A DNA stretch of 64,000 nt from positions 1 through 64,000 of the forward strand of contig NZ_JAMLFW010000002.1 in the NCBI RefSeq assembly GCF_024256385.1. The letters run 5' to 3'. The notes under the pieces are model-generated. The model saw only the letters and a list, made by a program, of their open reading frames with translations. It was not told the origin of the DNA and ran no database searches. The translations under genes and the position numbers were made by a program. Shown piece after piece: positions 1 through 8,570 of this stretch. Numbering within the stretch: position 1 is the stretch's first letter; each line of letters begins with the position of its first letter. Source of the stretch: Anatilimnocola floriformis. GTDB lineage: Bacteria; Planctomycetota; Planctomycetia; Pirellulales; Pirellulaceae.

Positions 1-347
1 GCGGAGTACCGCTCGACCCACCCTACGAATGGAATTGGCTGGTTGTTGGAAAAATTGCCGCTGGTGGATGTGACGTTGATCGTTCACCAGTGGCTGACGC
101 GGAGTGTCGCTCGAGCTGACTGCCGCGGCGGGAGAGCGGCGCGCGACCTGGCAATTGGTCGGCGCGAGTTTCTCGAGCGAAGCAGGCAGCCGTTGCGCAC
201 TGCAGAGCGTGGCTACTGGCTGGCCGCGGGTGACGAATCGCATGAACGAATTCACGCGTTCGTCGGCAGGTCCGCGGCAGAACAAACGAACGAAACATCC
301 CCCTTTGGCGTTTTGGCGTTGAAAGCTTCCGTTGGGAAACTTCCGGT

Positions 348-418
348 TGATGGACGGGAGTCGAACCCGTAACTGGCAGATTCTTGGTCTGCTGCTCTAC
401 CTTTGAGCTACCTTGTCG
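348..418 (-). pseudogene. Decayed tRNA-like sequence
   Basis: Read on the minus strand this has a D-arm (GCTC/GAGC), a 5-bp anticodon stem (GCAGA/TCTGC) with a 7-base loop CCAAGAA, a 5-base variable loop and a good T-arm (ACGGG TTCGACT CCCGT). The acceptor stem does not pair, and base 33 is C where functional tRNAs have T. The nominal anticodon is AAG (leucine box), but leucine tRNAs have a long variable arm, so the identity is not reliable. Probably a tRNA relic and not a working tRNA. Confidence 0.5.
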
Positions 419-525
419 TCGATCCGGTTCAAAACCCAGTGAGGAACAAGCGGCGATGACGGCTTATTGGCCGACCGCGATTGCCCCTGGCGCCGGTATC
501 GTCGTTGCTTGAAAACACTTGGAAG

Positions 526-598
526 CACGAGCGCGAGGAGTCGAACCCCGTGAGGCAGTTTTGGAGGCTGCTGGCCCACCCAGGAGCACACTCGTGTA
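526..598 (-). pseudogene. Decayed tRNA-Trp-like sequence
   Basis: On the minus strand the stretch contains a loop CTCCAAA, with anticodon CCA and the usual T33, flanked by an imperfect stem (GCAGC/ACTGC), followed by GGGGTTCGACTCC, which looks like a T-arm. The D-arm and acceptor stem are not convincing. It resembles a degraded tRNA-Trp, about 180 bases from the other tRNA-like relic and on the same strand. Confidence 0.4.
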
Positions 599-816
599 AA
601 AACCGATCTGGTAGAAGAGACGCTGCAGCAGCTGGCAGGTTCGATGGTGCGGAAAAAATCGCGGGTACTGCTCCGGCAGATTCAGGCGACTTTTGACCGT
701 GAGCGTGTAAAATGAGTCCATGAATCGGCTTGCGCCGTCCCTCGACCACCATTTTCGGGGGCCTGACTGGCGAAAAGAGTACTTCTCACTCGGCTCTGCG
801 TTGTTGGTCTTGGAAC

Positions 817-1344
817 ATGAAGTCCGCACCCTTATCCACCGCGACTGGGTTCGATCCCGTCCGCCTGATAGAAACCTATCAGGTCGGGATCTGGCGCTAT
901 TTGCGGGCCCTGGGTTGCGATGCGGCCCAGGCCGAGGACCTCACCCAAGAGACCTTCCTGGCTGCGTTGCAACGTCCTTTTCAGGACATCAACCCAGCCG
1001 CGACCAGTGCCTACCTGCGAAAGATTGCCTTCAACTTTTACATTTCCTATCGTCGCCGGGCCGGCAAGGTCACGGCGGTCGAAAATGTAGAAGAGCTCGA
1101 CCGAACCTGGTCCCACTGGGCCGGCGAGGACGACGGCGAAGGGTTGTTGGATTTGCTACGAGATTGCTTGAAAGGGCTCACCGAACGAGCCCGCCAATCG
1201 CTGGAGATGCGGTTTCGCGACCAAAGCTCCCGCCAAGATATTGCCACTGCCCTCGATATCTCCCCCGACGGAGCCAAAAACCTGATGCAACGCGCCAAGC
1301 AACAGCTGCGCGACTGCATTGAGAGCAAAATAGACATCAAATGA
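817..1344 (+). CDS. ECF-type RNA polymerase sigma factor
   Basis: A 175-residue sigma-70 family protein of extracytoplasmic-function size. Region 2 is visible as the stretch around AEDLTQETFLAAL, with the region 2.3/2.4-like YLRKIAFNFYISYRRR after it. Region 4 is the C-terminal helix-turn-helix (SRQDIATALDISPDGAKNLMQRAKQQL). The frame is open back to 730, but the ATG at 817 is preferred because the residues before it look random. The stop codon overlaps the ATG of the next gene (ATGA), so the two are translationally coupled. That suggests the downstream membrane protein controls this sigma factor, as anti-sigma partners do. The target promoters cannot be seen. Confidence 0.88.
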   Translation: MKSAPLSTATGFDPVRLIETYQVGIWRYLRALGCDAAQAEDLTQETFLAALQRPFQDINPAATSAYLRKIAFNFYISYRRRAGKVTAVENVEELDRTWSHWAGEDDGEGLLDLLRDCLKGLTERARQSLEMRFRDQSSRQDIATALDISPDGAKNLMQRAKQQLRDCIESKIDIK

Positions 1345-3617
1345 GTTCTGCAGGAAAAGACAACCGCGACGACGACCATCTTCTGGATGGCTGCTTGGAT
1401 GAAGTCCTGGGTGGACGCACTCCCCAGGATCTCTCTGCGCGCATCATGCAGGCCTGGGCCATGCGCCGACAGGCGAGTGCCATTGATGTCATCCTGCCGC
1501 CGCTGCCGGGCCCGCCGATCGAGACCCTGCCGCTGGAAATCGCTCCGCACGCGCTTCACGAAGTCGAGCCGCCGCTGCCGCAGTCCGCTGCAGTGACAGC
1601 CGCGAATGGTCATTACTCGACCGTTCGTCGCACTGCCGCGCGTAAGCGCAAGCCCGATAACAGTTGGCTGTGGTGGGCCGCTGCCGCTTGCGTTGCTGGC
1701 CTCGGCGTGACCGTCACCATTGTGGCTCTCAACCAAAACCCTGCGGGCCGAGCGCTCGTCAAACCCGCCAAGCCGGAGCAGCCGAAGCAGGAACAGATTG
1801 CCAAGGCTAACAACCCCAGCAACAACTCCGCGAATAGCGGCGGGAACTCGGTTGCTGTCAAGCCGCAGCCAAAGACGCCGAATCAAAACATCAAGCCGGC
1901 TCCACAGATCGTCGACAAGGGACCACCTTCCGACGGCATGCCGACGGAAAATACCACGCCGCGCGAAGTCACTTCGCCGAATGTGCCGACCCCATCTCGC
2001 CAACCGAAGCCCGCGGTCAACGTGCATCAGTTGGTCGAAAAGAAACCCGGCCAAGCCCTCAGTGATGCGGAAGTTGTTTCCTACATCAACTCATCGCTCG
2101 CTCAGTCGTGGAAAGACAACAAGGTCCAGCCTTCACCCGCGGCCAGCGACGAAGAATGGTGCCGCCGCGTCTATTTGCGCACGCTCGGTCGCATTCCCAC
2201 GGTCGATGAGGTTCGCAAGTTTGCCGTCGATCGCAAAAGCGACAAGCGCGAACGGCTGGTCAATCAACTGATGGATAGCGACGGCTATGTCGAACAATTC
2301 GCCGGTCACTGGGCCGGTGTGTGGTCAAATCTGCTCGTCGGTCGCACGCTCGGCGGCGATGCCGAAGCGCTCGCCAGCCGTGATGGTCTCGAGCAGTTCC
2401 TGCGGCAATCGCTCGCCACGAAGAAGCCGTACTACGAACTGGTGTACGACCTGCTGACGGCAGAAGGTTCGGCTCAGCCGGGCACACCTGATTACAACGG
2501 CGCGGTGAACTTTCTGGTGGCATCGCTGGGCAAGGATGGCACGCTGGCCACGGCTCGCACGTCGCGGATTTTCCTCGGTCAGCAGCTGCAATGCGCCCAA
2601 TGCCATCAACATCCGACGAATGACTGGAGCCAGCAGAATTATTGGGCGATGAATTCGTTCTTCCGCCAGGCCCGCGTGCAGCAAGTGGCTGGTGTGACGC
2701 GCTTGAGCGACGAGGACTTCGTCAATCGCAAGACAATCACGACGACCGGCGAAGTCTATTTCGAACGGCCGAACGGCACGGTCGGTGCCACCGGCCCGAT
2801 GTTTGTCGATGGCACGAAGATCGCGCCGAGCGGCAAGCTCTCGGATGTGAACCGCCGGCAGGAACTCGCTCGCCTGGTGATCAACTCGCCGCAGATGAGT
2901 TCAGCCCTCGTCAATCGTCTGTGGTCGCACTACTTCGGCTACGGTTTTACGCGGCCCGTCGATGACATCGGCCCGCAGAATCTGCCCTCGCATCCCGAGT
3001 TGTTGGCCAAGGTCTCCGAACAGTTCGCCGCACACAACTACGACATGCGGAAGGTGATGAAGTGGCTCGTCCTGAGCGACGCCTTCGGCCGTTCGAGTCG
3101 CATCACCGGCAACAACCTGGCCGATGCTCCCGATGCCGGCAGCGTGCCGATGTTCAGCCATTACTACACCCGCCAACTGCAAGCCGAGGAAGTTTACAAC
3201 TCGCTGCTGATCGCAGCCGACCTGCGGAAGAAAGCGCCGAATCAAAAGGAGCTGGAAACCGCCCGCGTCGATTGGCTCGCGCAGTTCAACCGGCCGATGG
3301 GTACTGACGACTCCGAAGAAGAAACGAACTTCAACGGCAGCGTTCGTCAATCGCTGATCATGATGAACGGCGACCTGATGCGTCGCGCCGTCAGCAGCAG
3401 CGATGGCAGCTTCATGAAGAGTCTGCAGCAGAGCAACCTCAAGCCTGAAGAAAAGGTCGAACACCTCTTCCTCGCCGCTCTTTCACGTCAGCCCAGCAAA
3501 CGCGAGCTCGACGCCGTCCGCCAGATCGTGGCCCAAAACCGCAACAATCCCGCGGCTGCGCTCGAAGACATTTGGTGGAGCTTGCTCAACAGCAACGAGT
3601 TTATTCTCGATCATTAG
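1341..3617 (+). CDS. Membrane-anchored DUF1549/DUF1553 protein with CxxCH motif, possible anti-sigma partner
   Basis: 758 residues. Residues 1-105 are a cytoplasmic head with a short helical start like an anti-sigma domain. One membrane helix lies at about 109-130. A Pro/Lys/Asn-rich linker runs to about 240. DUF1549 follows (DEEWCRRVYLRTLGRIPT onward) with a CAQCHQHP c-type heme motif near residue 417, then DUF1553 (LVNRLWSHYFGYGFTRPVDD onward). DUF1549/DUF1553 proteins are abundant in planctomycetes and are usually secreted and paired with DUF1501 genes. Here the protein instead carries an N-terminal cytoplasmic part and overlaps an ECF sigma gene by 4 bases. The inference is a sigma regulator whose outer part binds heme or an extracytoplasmic ligand. 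Family assignment is firm; the regulatory role is not proven. Confidence 0.85.
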   Translation: MSSAGKDNRDDDHLLDGCLDEVLGGRTPQDLSARIMQAWAMRRQASAIDVILPPLPGPPIETLPLEIAPHALHEVEPPLPQSAAVTAANGHYSTVRRTAARKRKPDNSWLWWAAAACVAGLGVTVTIVALNQNPAGRALVKPAKPEQPKQEQIAKANNPSNNSANSGGNSVAVKPQPKTPNQNIKPAPQIVDKGPPSDGMPTENTTPREVTSPNVPTPSRQPKPAVNVHQLVEKKPGQALSDAEVVSYINSSLAQSWKDNKVQPSPAASDEEWCRRVYLRTLGRIPTVDEVRKFAVDRKSDKRERLVNQLMDSDGYVEQFAGHWAGVWSNLLVGRTLGGDAEALASRDGLEQFLRQSLATKKPYYELVYDLLTAEGSAQPGTPDYNGAVNFLVASLGKDGTLATARTSRIFLGQQLQCAQCHQHPTNDWSQQNYWAMNSFFRQARVQQVAGVTRLSDEDFVNRKTITTTGEVYFERPNGTVGATGPMFVDGTKIAPSGKLSDVNRRQELARLVINSPQMSSALVNRLWSHYFGYGFTRPVDDIGPQNLPSHPELLAKVSEQFAAHNYDMRKVMKWLVLSDAFGRSSRITGNNLADAPDAGSVPMFSHYYTRQLQAEEVYNSLLIAADLRKKAPNQKELETARVDWLAQFNRPMGTDDSEEETNFNGSVRQSLIMMNGDLMRRAVSSSDGSFMKSLQQSNLKPEEKVEHLFLAALSRQPSKRELDAVRQIVAQNRNNPAAALEDIWWSLLNSNEFILDH

Positions 3618-3736
3618 TCGTCGATCCGCTCCGCGGTCGATGAACGCAGTCAAGAATCTTCGTCGCAGTTTTGGCGGCAATCTCCACGGCCTATCGCGTG
3701 TCGCCTCCATTCATCGACCGCGGAGCGTTCGACGAC
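3618..3736. repeat. Inverted-repeat element, copy A
   Basis: Starts directly after the stop codon of the DUF1549 gene. The left arm (GTCGATCCGCTCCGCGGTCG at its core, 3618-3645) is the reverse complement of the right arm (3709-3736, ATCGACCGCGGAGCG at its core). The internal part is about 60 bases. The same tips occur in copy B at 5748-5887 with a different centre. This looks like a small non-autonomous element or a REP-type hairpin, and it may also end transcription. Confidence 0.75.
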
Positions 3737-4527
3737 TACGGTTCGCCGAACAAGATTTTCTTCTTATCCCGATCAATCCCAACTAAGCCGCCAGTCACGG
3801 GATCGAACGCAATCCCTTGGCCTGTGAATGGCGATTCTTCCCGACGGACGAACTCCAGAACCTTTCCTTCGCGCGGCAGACGTAGCCGATACAGCACGCG
3901 GTGGTCGTGATCGGTCACAAGCAGATCGCCCTTCTGCCACACGCCGCCGCTAACGCTCATTGTGCCGATGTGGCGGAGCATCTCGGCAGGATAGGTCCAA
4001 CGACCCAGCTCTTTCCACTCGCGATCGAATCGGACGAGGAACGTCTTGTCGTTCGTCGCGCCGTAGTGAGCAAAGTTGCACCACCAATCGGTGTTGCCTT
4101 CTTGCTTCACGCACCAGGTGAGACTGCCGCCGAAGTTGCCGAAGTCTTTGTAGATCTTTAGCTCCATCGTGGCGGGATCGAGCACGCGGATCTCGCTTTA
4201 CTCCGGCAAACGCGGATAGTTGGAATGGGCGCAGTACAGCAGACCGTCGACGAAGAAGCCGCTGTTGAGATGCTTGGCTTCGCCGGTGCTTACGCTCAAT
4301 CGCTCGCCTGTTTTGCGATCGTACTTGGCGATTTTTTCGCTGGCGATCGCGTACACAAACTTCGTATCGGCAGCGGCGGCTTGATGTGCTTCGGCAGCGG
4401 CGAGCTGGTGTGTCTGTCGCCAGGTGATTGCTGGCTCCTCGGCTTGCGTCGCCAGAAAACTTCCTGCTACGCCGAGCGCCGGCAACAGCAGAGCGAGCAA
4501 CAGTATCGAAACGGCGGAGCGGTTCAT
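3736..4527 (-). pseudogene. Secreted beta-propeller-like protein, interrupted by an in-frame stop
   Basis: Two consecutive open frames lie in the same reading frame on the minus strand, separated only by a TAA at 4198-4200. The upstream part starts at the ATG at 4527 with a signal peptide (about residues 1-27) and reads into repeats such as KYDRKTGERL and FFVDGLLYCAHSNYP. The downstream part continues with SEIRVLDPATMELK and DHDHRVLYRLRLP, ending at 3736. The sequence across the stop is continuous and protein-like (RLPE-stop-SEIRVLD), so this was one protein of about 263 residues, resembling NHL or SMP-30-like propellers. AAA or GAA to TAA is a one-base change. It could be a recent pseudogene, a sequencing error or a readthrough site. 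Confidence 0.7.
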
Positions 4528-4629
4528 AGAAGCTCGGCGAAATAGGCAGCACGGCTTGTAAGGGGAATGCTCATCATAGTATTGTCTGCGGTGGTTCCTG
4601 TCGCTGTGTCGCTGCATTGAGTCACTGCC

Positions 4630-5745
4630 ATGAAGATCGACCGCCTCGATTTGTTTCACGTGGCCATGCCGCTAATCTCGCCGTGGCGAACGGCGTATGG
4701 CGAGGATGCTGCGATCCATACGGTGCTGTGCCGCATGACCAGCGGTTCGGTCGTGGGTTGGGGCGAGAGTTCGCCGCTGGCGGCGCCGTGCTACAGTCCG
4801 GAATGGGGCGGTGGCATCTTTGCGGTCTGTCGCGATTGGCTCGCGCCGGCCTTGCTTCACCAGGATGTGACTAGCGGCGAAGATCTGCAGCGCCGCCTCA
4901 GCCATTTCAAAGGGAACCCGTTCGCCAAAGCCGTCCTCGACACGGCTTGGTGGAGCCTGGCGAGTCGCATGCAGAACAAGCCGGTTCATCAGTTGCTGGG
5001 CGAATACGCCGGTTGCACGCCGCGCGAGGAAGTCGCCGTTGGTGCTGACTTCGGCGTGCTCGATTCGGTCGACGAATTGCTGAATTGTGTCGATGGCGCG
5101 GTCGAGCAGAAGTTCCCGCGGATCAAATTGAAGTTCCGCCCCGGTTGGGATTTGCCGATGCTGCACGCCGTGCGCAAGCGTCAGCCGACGCACCCGATTC
5201 ATATCGATTGCAACAGCGGCTATCGACTAGGTGATCTGCCGTTGTTTCGCGAGATCGACGAATTGAATCTCGCCATGGTCGAACAACCGCTGCAGCACGA
5301 CGACCTGGTCGATCACGCCGAACTGCAGCGCTCGATTCGCACACCGGTTTGTCTTGATGAGAGCCTCATCACGGTGCGACAAGCCCAGCAAGCGATCGCG
5401 CTCGGCAGTTGCCGTTATGCAAACATCAAACCGGGTCGCGTCGGCGGACTGACCAACGCCGTGCAGCTTCATAATGAGTTCCAGCGCGCCGGCATACCCT
5501 GCTGGGTTGGCGGCATGCTCGAAAGTGCGACCGGCGCAGCTTTGTGTGTTTCCCTCGCGATGCTGCCGAACTTCACGTATCCCGCCGACATTTTTCCCAG
5601 CAGTCGCTTCTATCATCACGACCTGAGTGATCCACCGCTCGAACTGATCCGCACGCAAGAAGGCCTACCGGGAGTGCGTGCGCCTCGCGAACTACCGGAA
5701 CCAAATCTGGATCGGCTGGCCAAGGTTACGGTGCAATCGGCCTAG
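4630..5745 (+). CDS. menC: o-Succinylbenzoate synthase / N-acylamino acid racemase-type enolase
   Basis: 371 residues of the enolase superfamily, muconate-lactonising group. The catalytic set is visible: K166-x-K168 (RIKLKF), metal ligands D193 (HIDCNSG), E218 (MVEQPL) and D243 (CLDES), and the general-base K267 (NIKPGRVGG). The signature GIPCWVGGMLES matches the OSBS/NSAR branch, which makes o-succinylbenzoate in menaquinone synthesis and sometimes racemises N-acylamino acids. No other men gene is nearby, so substrate choice cannot be settled from context. The gene is divergent from the interrupted propeller gene and is followed by inverted-repeat copy B. Confidence 0.85.
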   Translation: MKIDRLDLFHVAMPLISPWRTAYGEDAAIHTVLCRMTSGSVVGWGESSPLAAPCYSPEWGGGIFAVCRDWLAPALLHQDVTSGEDLQRRLSHFKGNPFAKAVLDTAWWSLASRMQNKPVHQLLGEYAGCTPREEVAVGADFGVLDSVDELLNCVDGAVEQKFPRIKLKFRPGWDLPMLHAVRKRQPTHPIHIDCNSGYRLGDLPLFREIDELNLAMVEQPLQHDDLVDHAELQRSIRTPVCLDESLITVRQAQQAIALGSCRYANIKPGRVGGLTNAVQLHNEFQRAGIPCWVGGMLESATGAALCVSLAMLPNFTYPADIFPSSRFYHHDLSDPPLELIRTQEGLPGVRAPRELPEPNLDRLAKVTVQSA

Positions 5746-5747
5746 AG

Positions 5748-5887
5748 TCGTCGACCGCTCCGCGGTCGATGAATGGACGTCACCGCTTCAAACTCCATTC
5801 GCCGAAGTGCCGAAAGTCGCTACCGCGCCCTTTCGGCGGCGCGCGATGAGTTAATCTCCGTTCATCGACCGCGGAGCGGTCGACGAC
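5748..5887. repeat. Inverted-repeat element, copy B
   Basis: Begins 2 bases after the menC stop. The left arm (core CGACCGCTCCGCGGTCGATG) and the right arm at 5861-5887 (core TCATCGACCGCGGAGCGGTC) are nearly perfect reverse complements of each other and match the tips of copy A. The centre of about 80 bases has no clear similarity to the centre of copy A. It lies about 20 bases before the recO start, so it also separates two genes on the same strand. Confidence 0.75.
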
Positions 5888-5908
5888 TTTGATCTGCTAA
5901 GATTTAGC

Positions 5909-6685
5909 ATGGCGAGTGAGAAGAGTACCGGAATCGTGCTGCGGCTGGTGGAGTTTAGCGAGACCAGCCTGATCGTAACGATGTTCACGCGTGAGTTCGG
6001 CAAGGTAACCGCTCTCGCCAAAGGGGCCCGTCGGCCGAAGGGGCCGTTCGAATCGGCGCTCGATCTGTTGGCGGTGGCTCGCATCGTGTTTCTCCGCAAG
6101 TCGGCCGATGTGCTCGATCTGCTGACCGAAGCCAAGCTCGACCGGCGGTTTCGCGCAGCGGGACGCGATCTCAATCGCCTCTACTCGGCTTACTATGTCG
6201 CCGAGTTGCTCGCCGAACTGACCGACACGCACGACCCGCATCCCGAGCTTTTCGATGGTGCGAATCAGGCCCTGCTAGCGCTCGATGGCGAGGTGCCGCC
6301 AGCCACCGTCATTCTCTGGCTCGAAATGCTGGCACTCGCGCAGGTCGGTCATGCCCCGACGCTCGATCAATGCGCTGCTTGCAGTCGCGAGGTGGAAATC
6401 ACGCCTCGCGTACCCTTCGGCTTGCTAGCAGGTGGGTTGCTCTGCGCGAATTGTCGCAGCGGCCAACGGCAGGTGGTCAGCGTGCGGGCCGAAACGATTC
6501 GCACCCTCAAGCAATTTGCGTCTACAGCGGAAAACTGGCAGCAATTGGTGGTGCCAGCAGCCGAGCGAGGCGAACTGCGCGGGCTGCTGAATAGCTACAT
6601 CAACCACCTGACGGGACATCGCTTGCGCTTGCAACCTTTTCTGCATGGACTCACTGCGGCCGATCAGGTAAAAGACCGCCCCTGA
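5909..6685 (+). CDS. recO: DNA repair protein RecO
   Basis: 258 residues, normal RecO length. The N-terminal OB-fold is seen in STGIVLRLVEFSETSLIVTMFT..GKVTALAKGARRPK. The helical C-terminal domain holds a four-cysteine zinc site, C155-x2-C158 (QCAAC) and C179-x2-C182 (LCANC). RecO works with RecR to load RecA on SSB-coated single-stranded DNA. It is followed 28 bases later by the BamD-like lipoprotein gene on the same strand. Confidence 0.92.
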   Translation: MASEKSTGIVLRLVEFSETSLIVTMFTREFGKVTALAKGARRPKGPFESALDLLAVARIVFLRKSADVLDLLTEAKLDRRFRAAGRDLNRLYSAYYVAELLAELTDTHDPHPELFDGANQALLALDGEVPPATVILWLEMLALAQVGHAPTLDQCAACSREVEITPRVPFGLLAGGLLCANCRSGQRQVVSVRAETIRTLKQFASTAENWQQLVVPAAERGELRGLLNSYINHLTGHRLRLQPFLHGLTAADQVKDRP

Positions 6686-6713
6686 ACGTTTTCTGCACTC
6701 ACCTGGGGACGGT

Positions 6714-8039
6714 ATGCCAAGGACACGGATGTCCAAAATCGGCAACTTCGCCTGGCCGCTTTTGCTGGTCGCGCTGCCTGCTGCGCTGGGTTGCCAGTCG
6801 ATCGTCCCACGGTCTACCAAGCCCGATCAGGTGGTGGTCGCGAAGGACATGTTCGACGAGTCCGATGATTCGATCGCTGGTGATGCCCTCGAATCGATCA
6901 CTTGGGACGATTTCAAGCTCGATAATGTCAAACGGTTAGCTGCCAAAGCCACCGGCAATGGTCCGAATCGCAAGACTGCCAAAAATGAGTTCTTGAAGGC
7001 CGAAACGCTCTACAAGCAAGCGGCGGAAAAACCTGAGAACGAGCGCGCCGCGCTGTTTGCCCAGGCCGGTGCTGCTTACGTGGAAGCCGCCGACAAATGG
7101 CCTGGCTCGGCGCTCGAACAAGACGCGCTCTTCATGGCCGGCGAGAGCTATTTCTTCGCAGACTACTATCCCACCGCGAATGCCAACTACGAACGTCTGA
7201 TCAAAGCCTTTCCCAACAGCCGTTATCTCGACACTATCGACCAGCGTCGGTTTGCCATCGCACGCTACTGGCTCGAAACTCAGCGTAAGAACCCCGAAAG
7301 CTGGTACGGGGTGAACATGTTCGATCAGCAACGTCCTTGGCGCGATACACACGGCAATGCACTGCGGGTGTACGACAAGATCCGCGTCGACGATCCGACC
7401 GGTCGGCTTGCCGATGACGCCACGATGGCGGCTGCCAACGAGCACTTCCTCAATCGCAAGTACGAAAAGGCCGACGACTACTACAGCGATTTGCGCAAGG
7501 CTTATCCCACGAGCGAGCATCAGTTCAACGCGCACTTCAGCGGCATGAAAGCCAAGCTGCTGAGCTATCTCGGACCGAACTATGGCGGCACGGCGCTCGA
7601 TGAAGCCGAAAAACTGATCAAGCAAATGAAGCGGCAGTTCCCCAAGGAATACGCCGCCGAGCAGGATTATCTCGACCGGGCTGCCGCGGAAATCCGCTAC
7701 AAGAAAGCCGAAAAGCTCTACAACATGGCGGAGTATTTTTACCGCCGCTCAGAATACGGCGGCGCTACGCATTACTATCAACGCGTGATCAAAGAATACG
7801 AAGATACGCCGCTCGCGCAGAAGGCCCAGGAACGCATCGGTGAAACCTCCGGCAAACCGGCCAAGCCACAGCAATATGCTCCGTGGCTGGTCGATCTGCT
7901 GCCGAAACGCGACAAGATCCAGCGCATGCTCGATTCGGTCGACGAGTACGAAAAGACTCACCCGCGCAATTCGCAGGGCACGAGCGGAAACGAAATCCTG
8001 CCCGCTTCGGCTCAGCAACCCGTGGGAACGGGGAACTAG
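6714..8039 (+). CDS. BamD/YfiO-like outer-membrane assembly lipoprotein with TPR repeats
   Basis: 441 residues. A lipoprotein signal peptide ends in the lipobox PAALGC (Cys about residue 27). Several TPR-like helical repeats follow, for example FMAGESYFFADYYPTANANY and a C-terminal YNMAEYFYRRSEYGGATHYY. BamD is the lipoprotein of the BAM complex that inserts beta-barrel proteins into the outer membrane. This protein is longer than typical BamD, so it may be a family member with an extra domain. The next gene (LptE-like) starts 3 bases after its stop, which makes the two an outer-membrane-biogenesis pair. A second possible start at 6729 is also preceded by a purine-rich stretch. Confidence 0.75.
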   Translation: MPRTRMSKIGNFAWPLLLVALPAALGCQSIVPRSTKPDQVVVAKDMFDESDDSIAGDALESITWDDFKLDNVKRLAAKATGNGPNRKTAKNEFLKAETLYKQAAEKPENERAALFAQAGAAYVEAADKWPGSALEQDALFMAGESYFFADYYPTANANYERLIKAFPNSRYLDTIDQRRFAIARYWLETQRKNPESWYGVNMFDQQRPWRDTHGNALRVYDKIRVDDPTGRLADDATMAAANEHFLNRKYEKADDYYSDLRKAYPTSEHQFNAHFSGMKAKLLSYLGPNYGGTALDEAEKLIKQMKRQFPKEYAAEQDYLDRAAAEIRYKKAEKLYNMAEYFYRRSEYGGATHYYQRVIKEYEDTPLAQKAQERIGETSGKPAKPQQYAPWLVDLLPKRDKIQRMLDSVDEYEKTHPRNSQGTSGNEILPASAQQPVGTGN

Positions 8040-8042
8040 TTC

Positions 8043-8564
8043 GTGGTGCGCTTCCTTCTCATCGCCGTCGCTTTGCTCGCAGCCAACACCGGCTGCGCGG
8101 GGTACCAATTCGGCACTCGCTCGCTCTATCGTCCCGACATTCGCACCGTGCACGTCCCCATCGTGCAATCCGATAGCTTGCGGCGAAATCTCGGCGAACG
8201 GCTGACCGAACACATCTGCAAACAGATCGAGCTGAAGACGCCGTACAAACTGACCGATGCCGCCTCGGCCGATAGCGTGCTGACCGCGCGAATCATCAGC
8301 GAGAATAAAAAGGTTCTCGCCGAAAACGGTTTGGATGAAGCCCGTGACGTCGAGACCGATTTCTTCGTGCAAGTTCGCTGGGTCGATCGCCGCGGCGATC
8401 TGATCATGAGTCACACCGACGTGCCAGTGCAGCCATTACTAGTCAACGTCAGCCAGGCCACCAACTTCGTCCCCGAAGGTGGCCAGTCACTCGTCACTTC
8501 GCACGAAGAGGCCCTCTTCCGCCTCGCCGATCAAATCGTCGGACAACTCGAAATGCCCTGGTGA
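8043..8564 (+). CDS. LptE-like LPS-assembly lipoprotein
   Basis: 173 residues starting at a GTG. A lipoprotein signal peptide ends with AANTGC. The rest matches the LptE pattern: GYQFGTRSLY, then HVPIVQSDSLRRNLGERLTEHICKQIE, then a conserved C-terminal HEEALFRLADQIVGQLEMPW. LptE plugs the LptD channel that places lipopolysaccharide in the outer membrane. It is coupled to the BamD-like gene. Its 3' end faces the ABC permease gene with only 6 bases between. Confidence 0.78.
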   Translation: MVRFLLIAVALLAANTGCAGYQFGTRSLYRPDIRTVHVPIVQSDSLRRNLGERLTEHICKQIELKTPYKLTDAASADSVLTARIISENKKVLAENGLDEARDVETDFFVQVRWVDRRGDLIMSHTDVPVQPLLVNVSQATNFVPEGGQSLVTSHEEALFRLADQIVGQLEMPW

Positions 8565-8570
8565 GCCGCT

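Larger units (their letters stand above)
1..816. other. Region without a convincing gene
   Basis: Short open frames exist on both strands, but none has a recognisable domain, a plausible start context or a consistent protein-like composition. The only structured content I can support is two tRNA-like sequences on the minus strand, listed separately. The first 20 bases contain a short string (GCGGAG..CGCTCGAC) that resembles the tip of the inverted repeats found at 3618 and 5748, but it is too short to call. The end of a gene lying to the left of the window could be here unrecognised. Confidence 0.5.
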
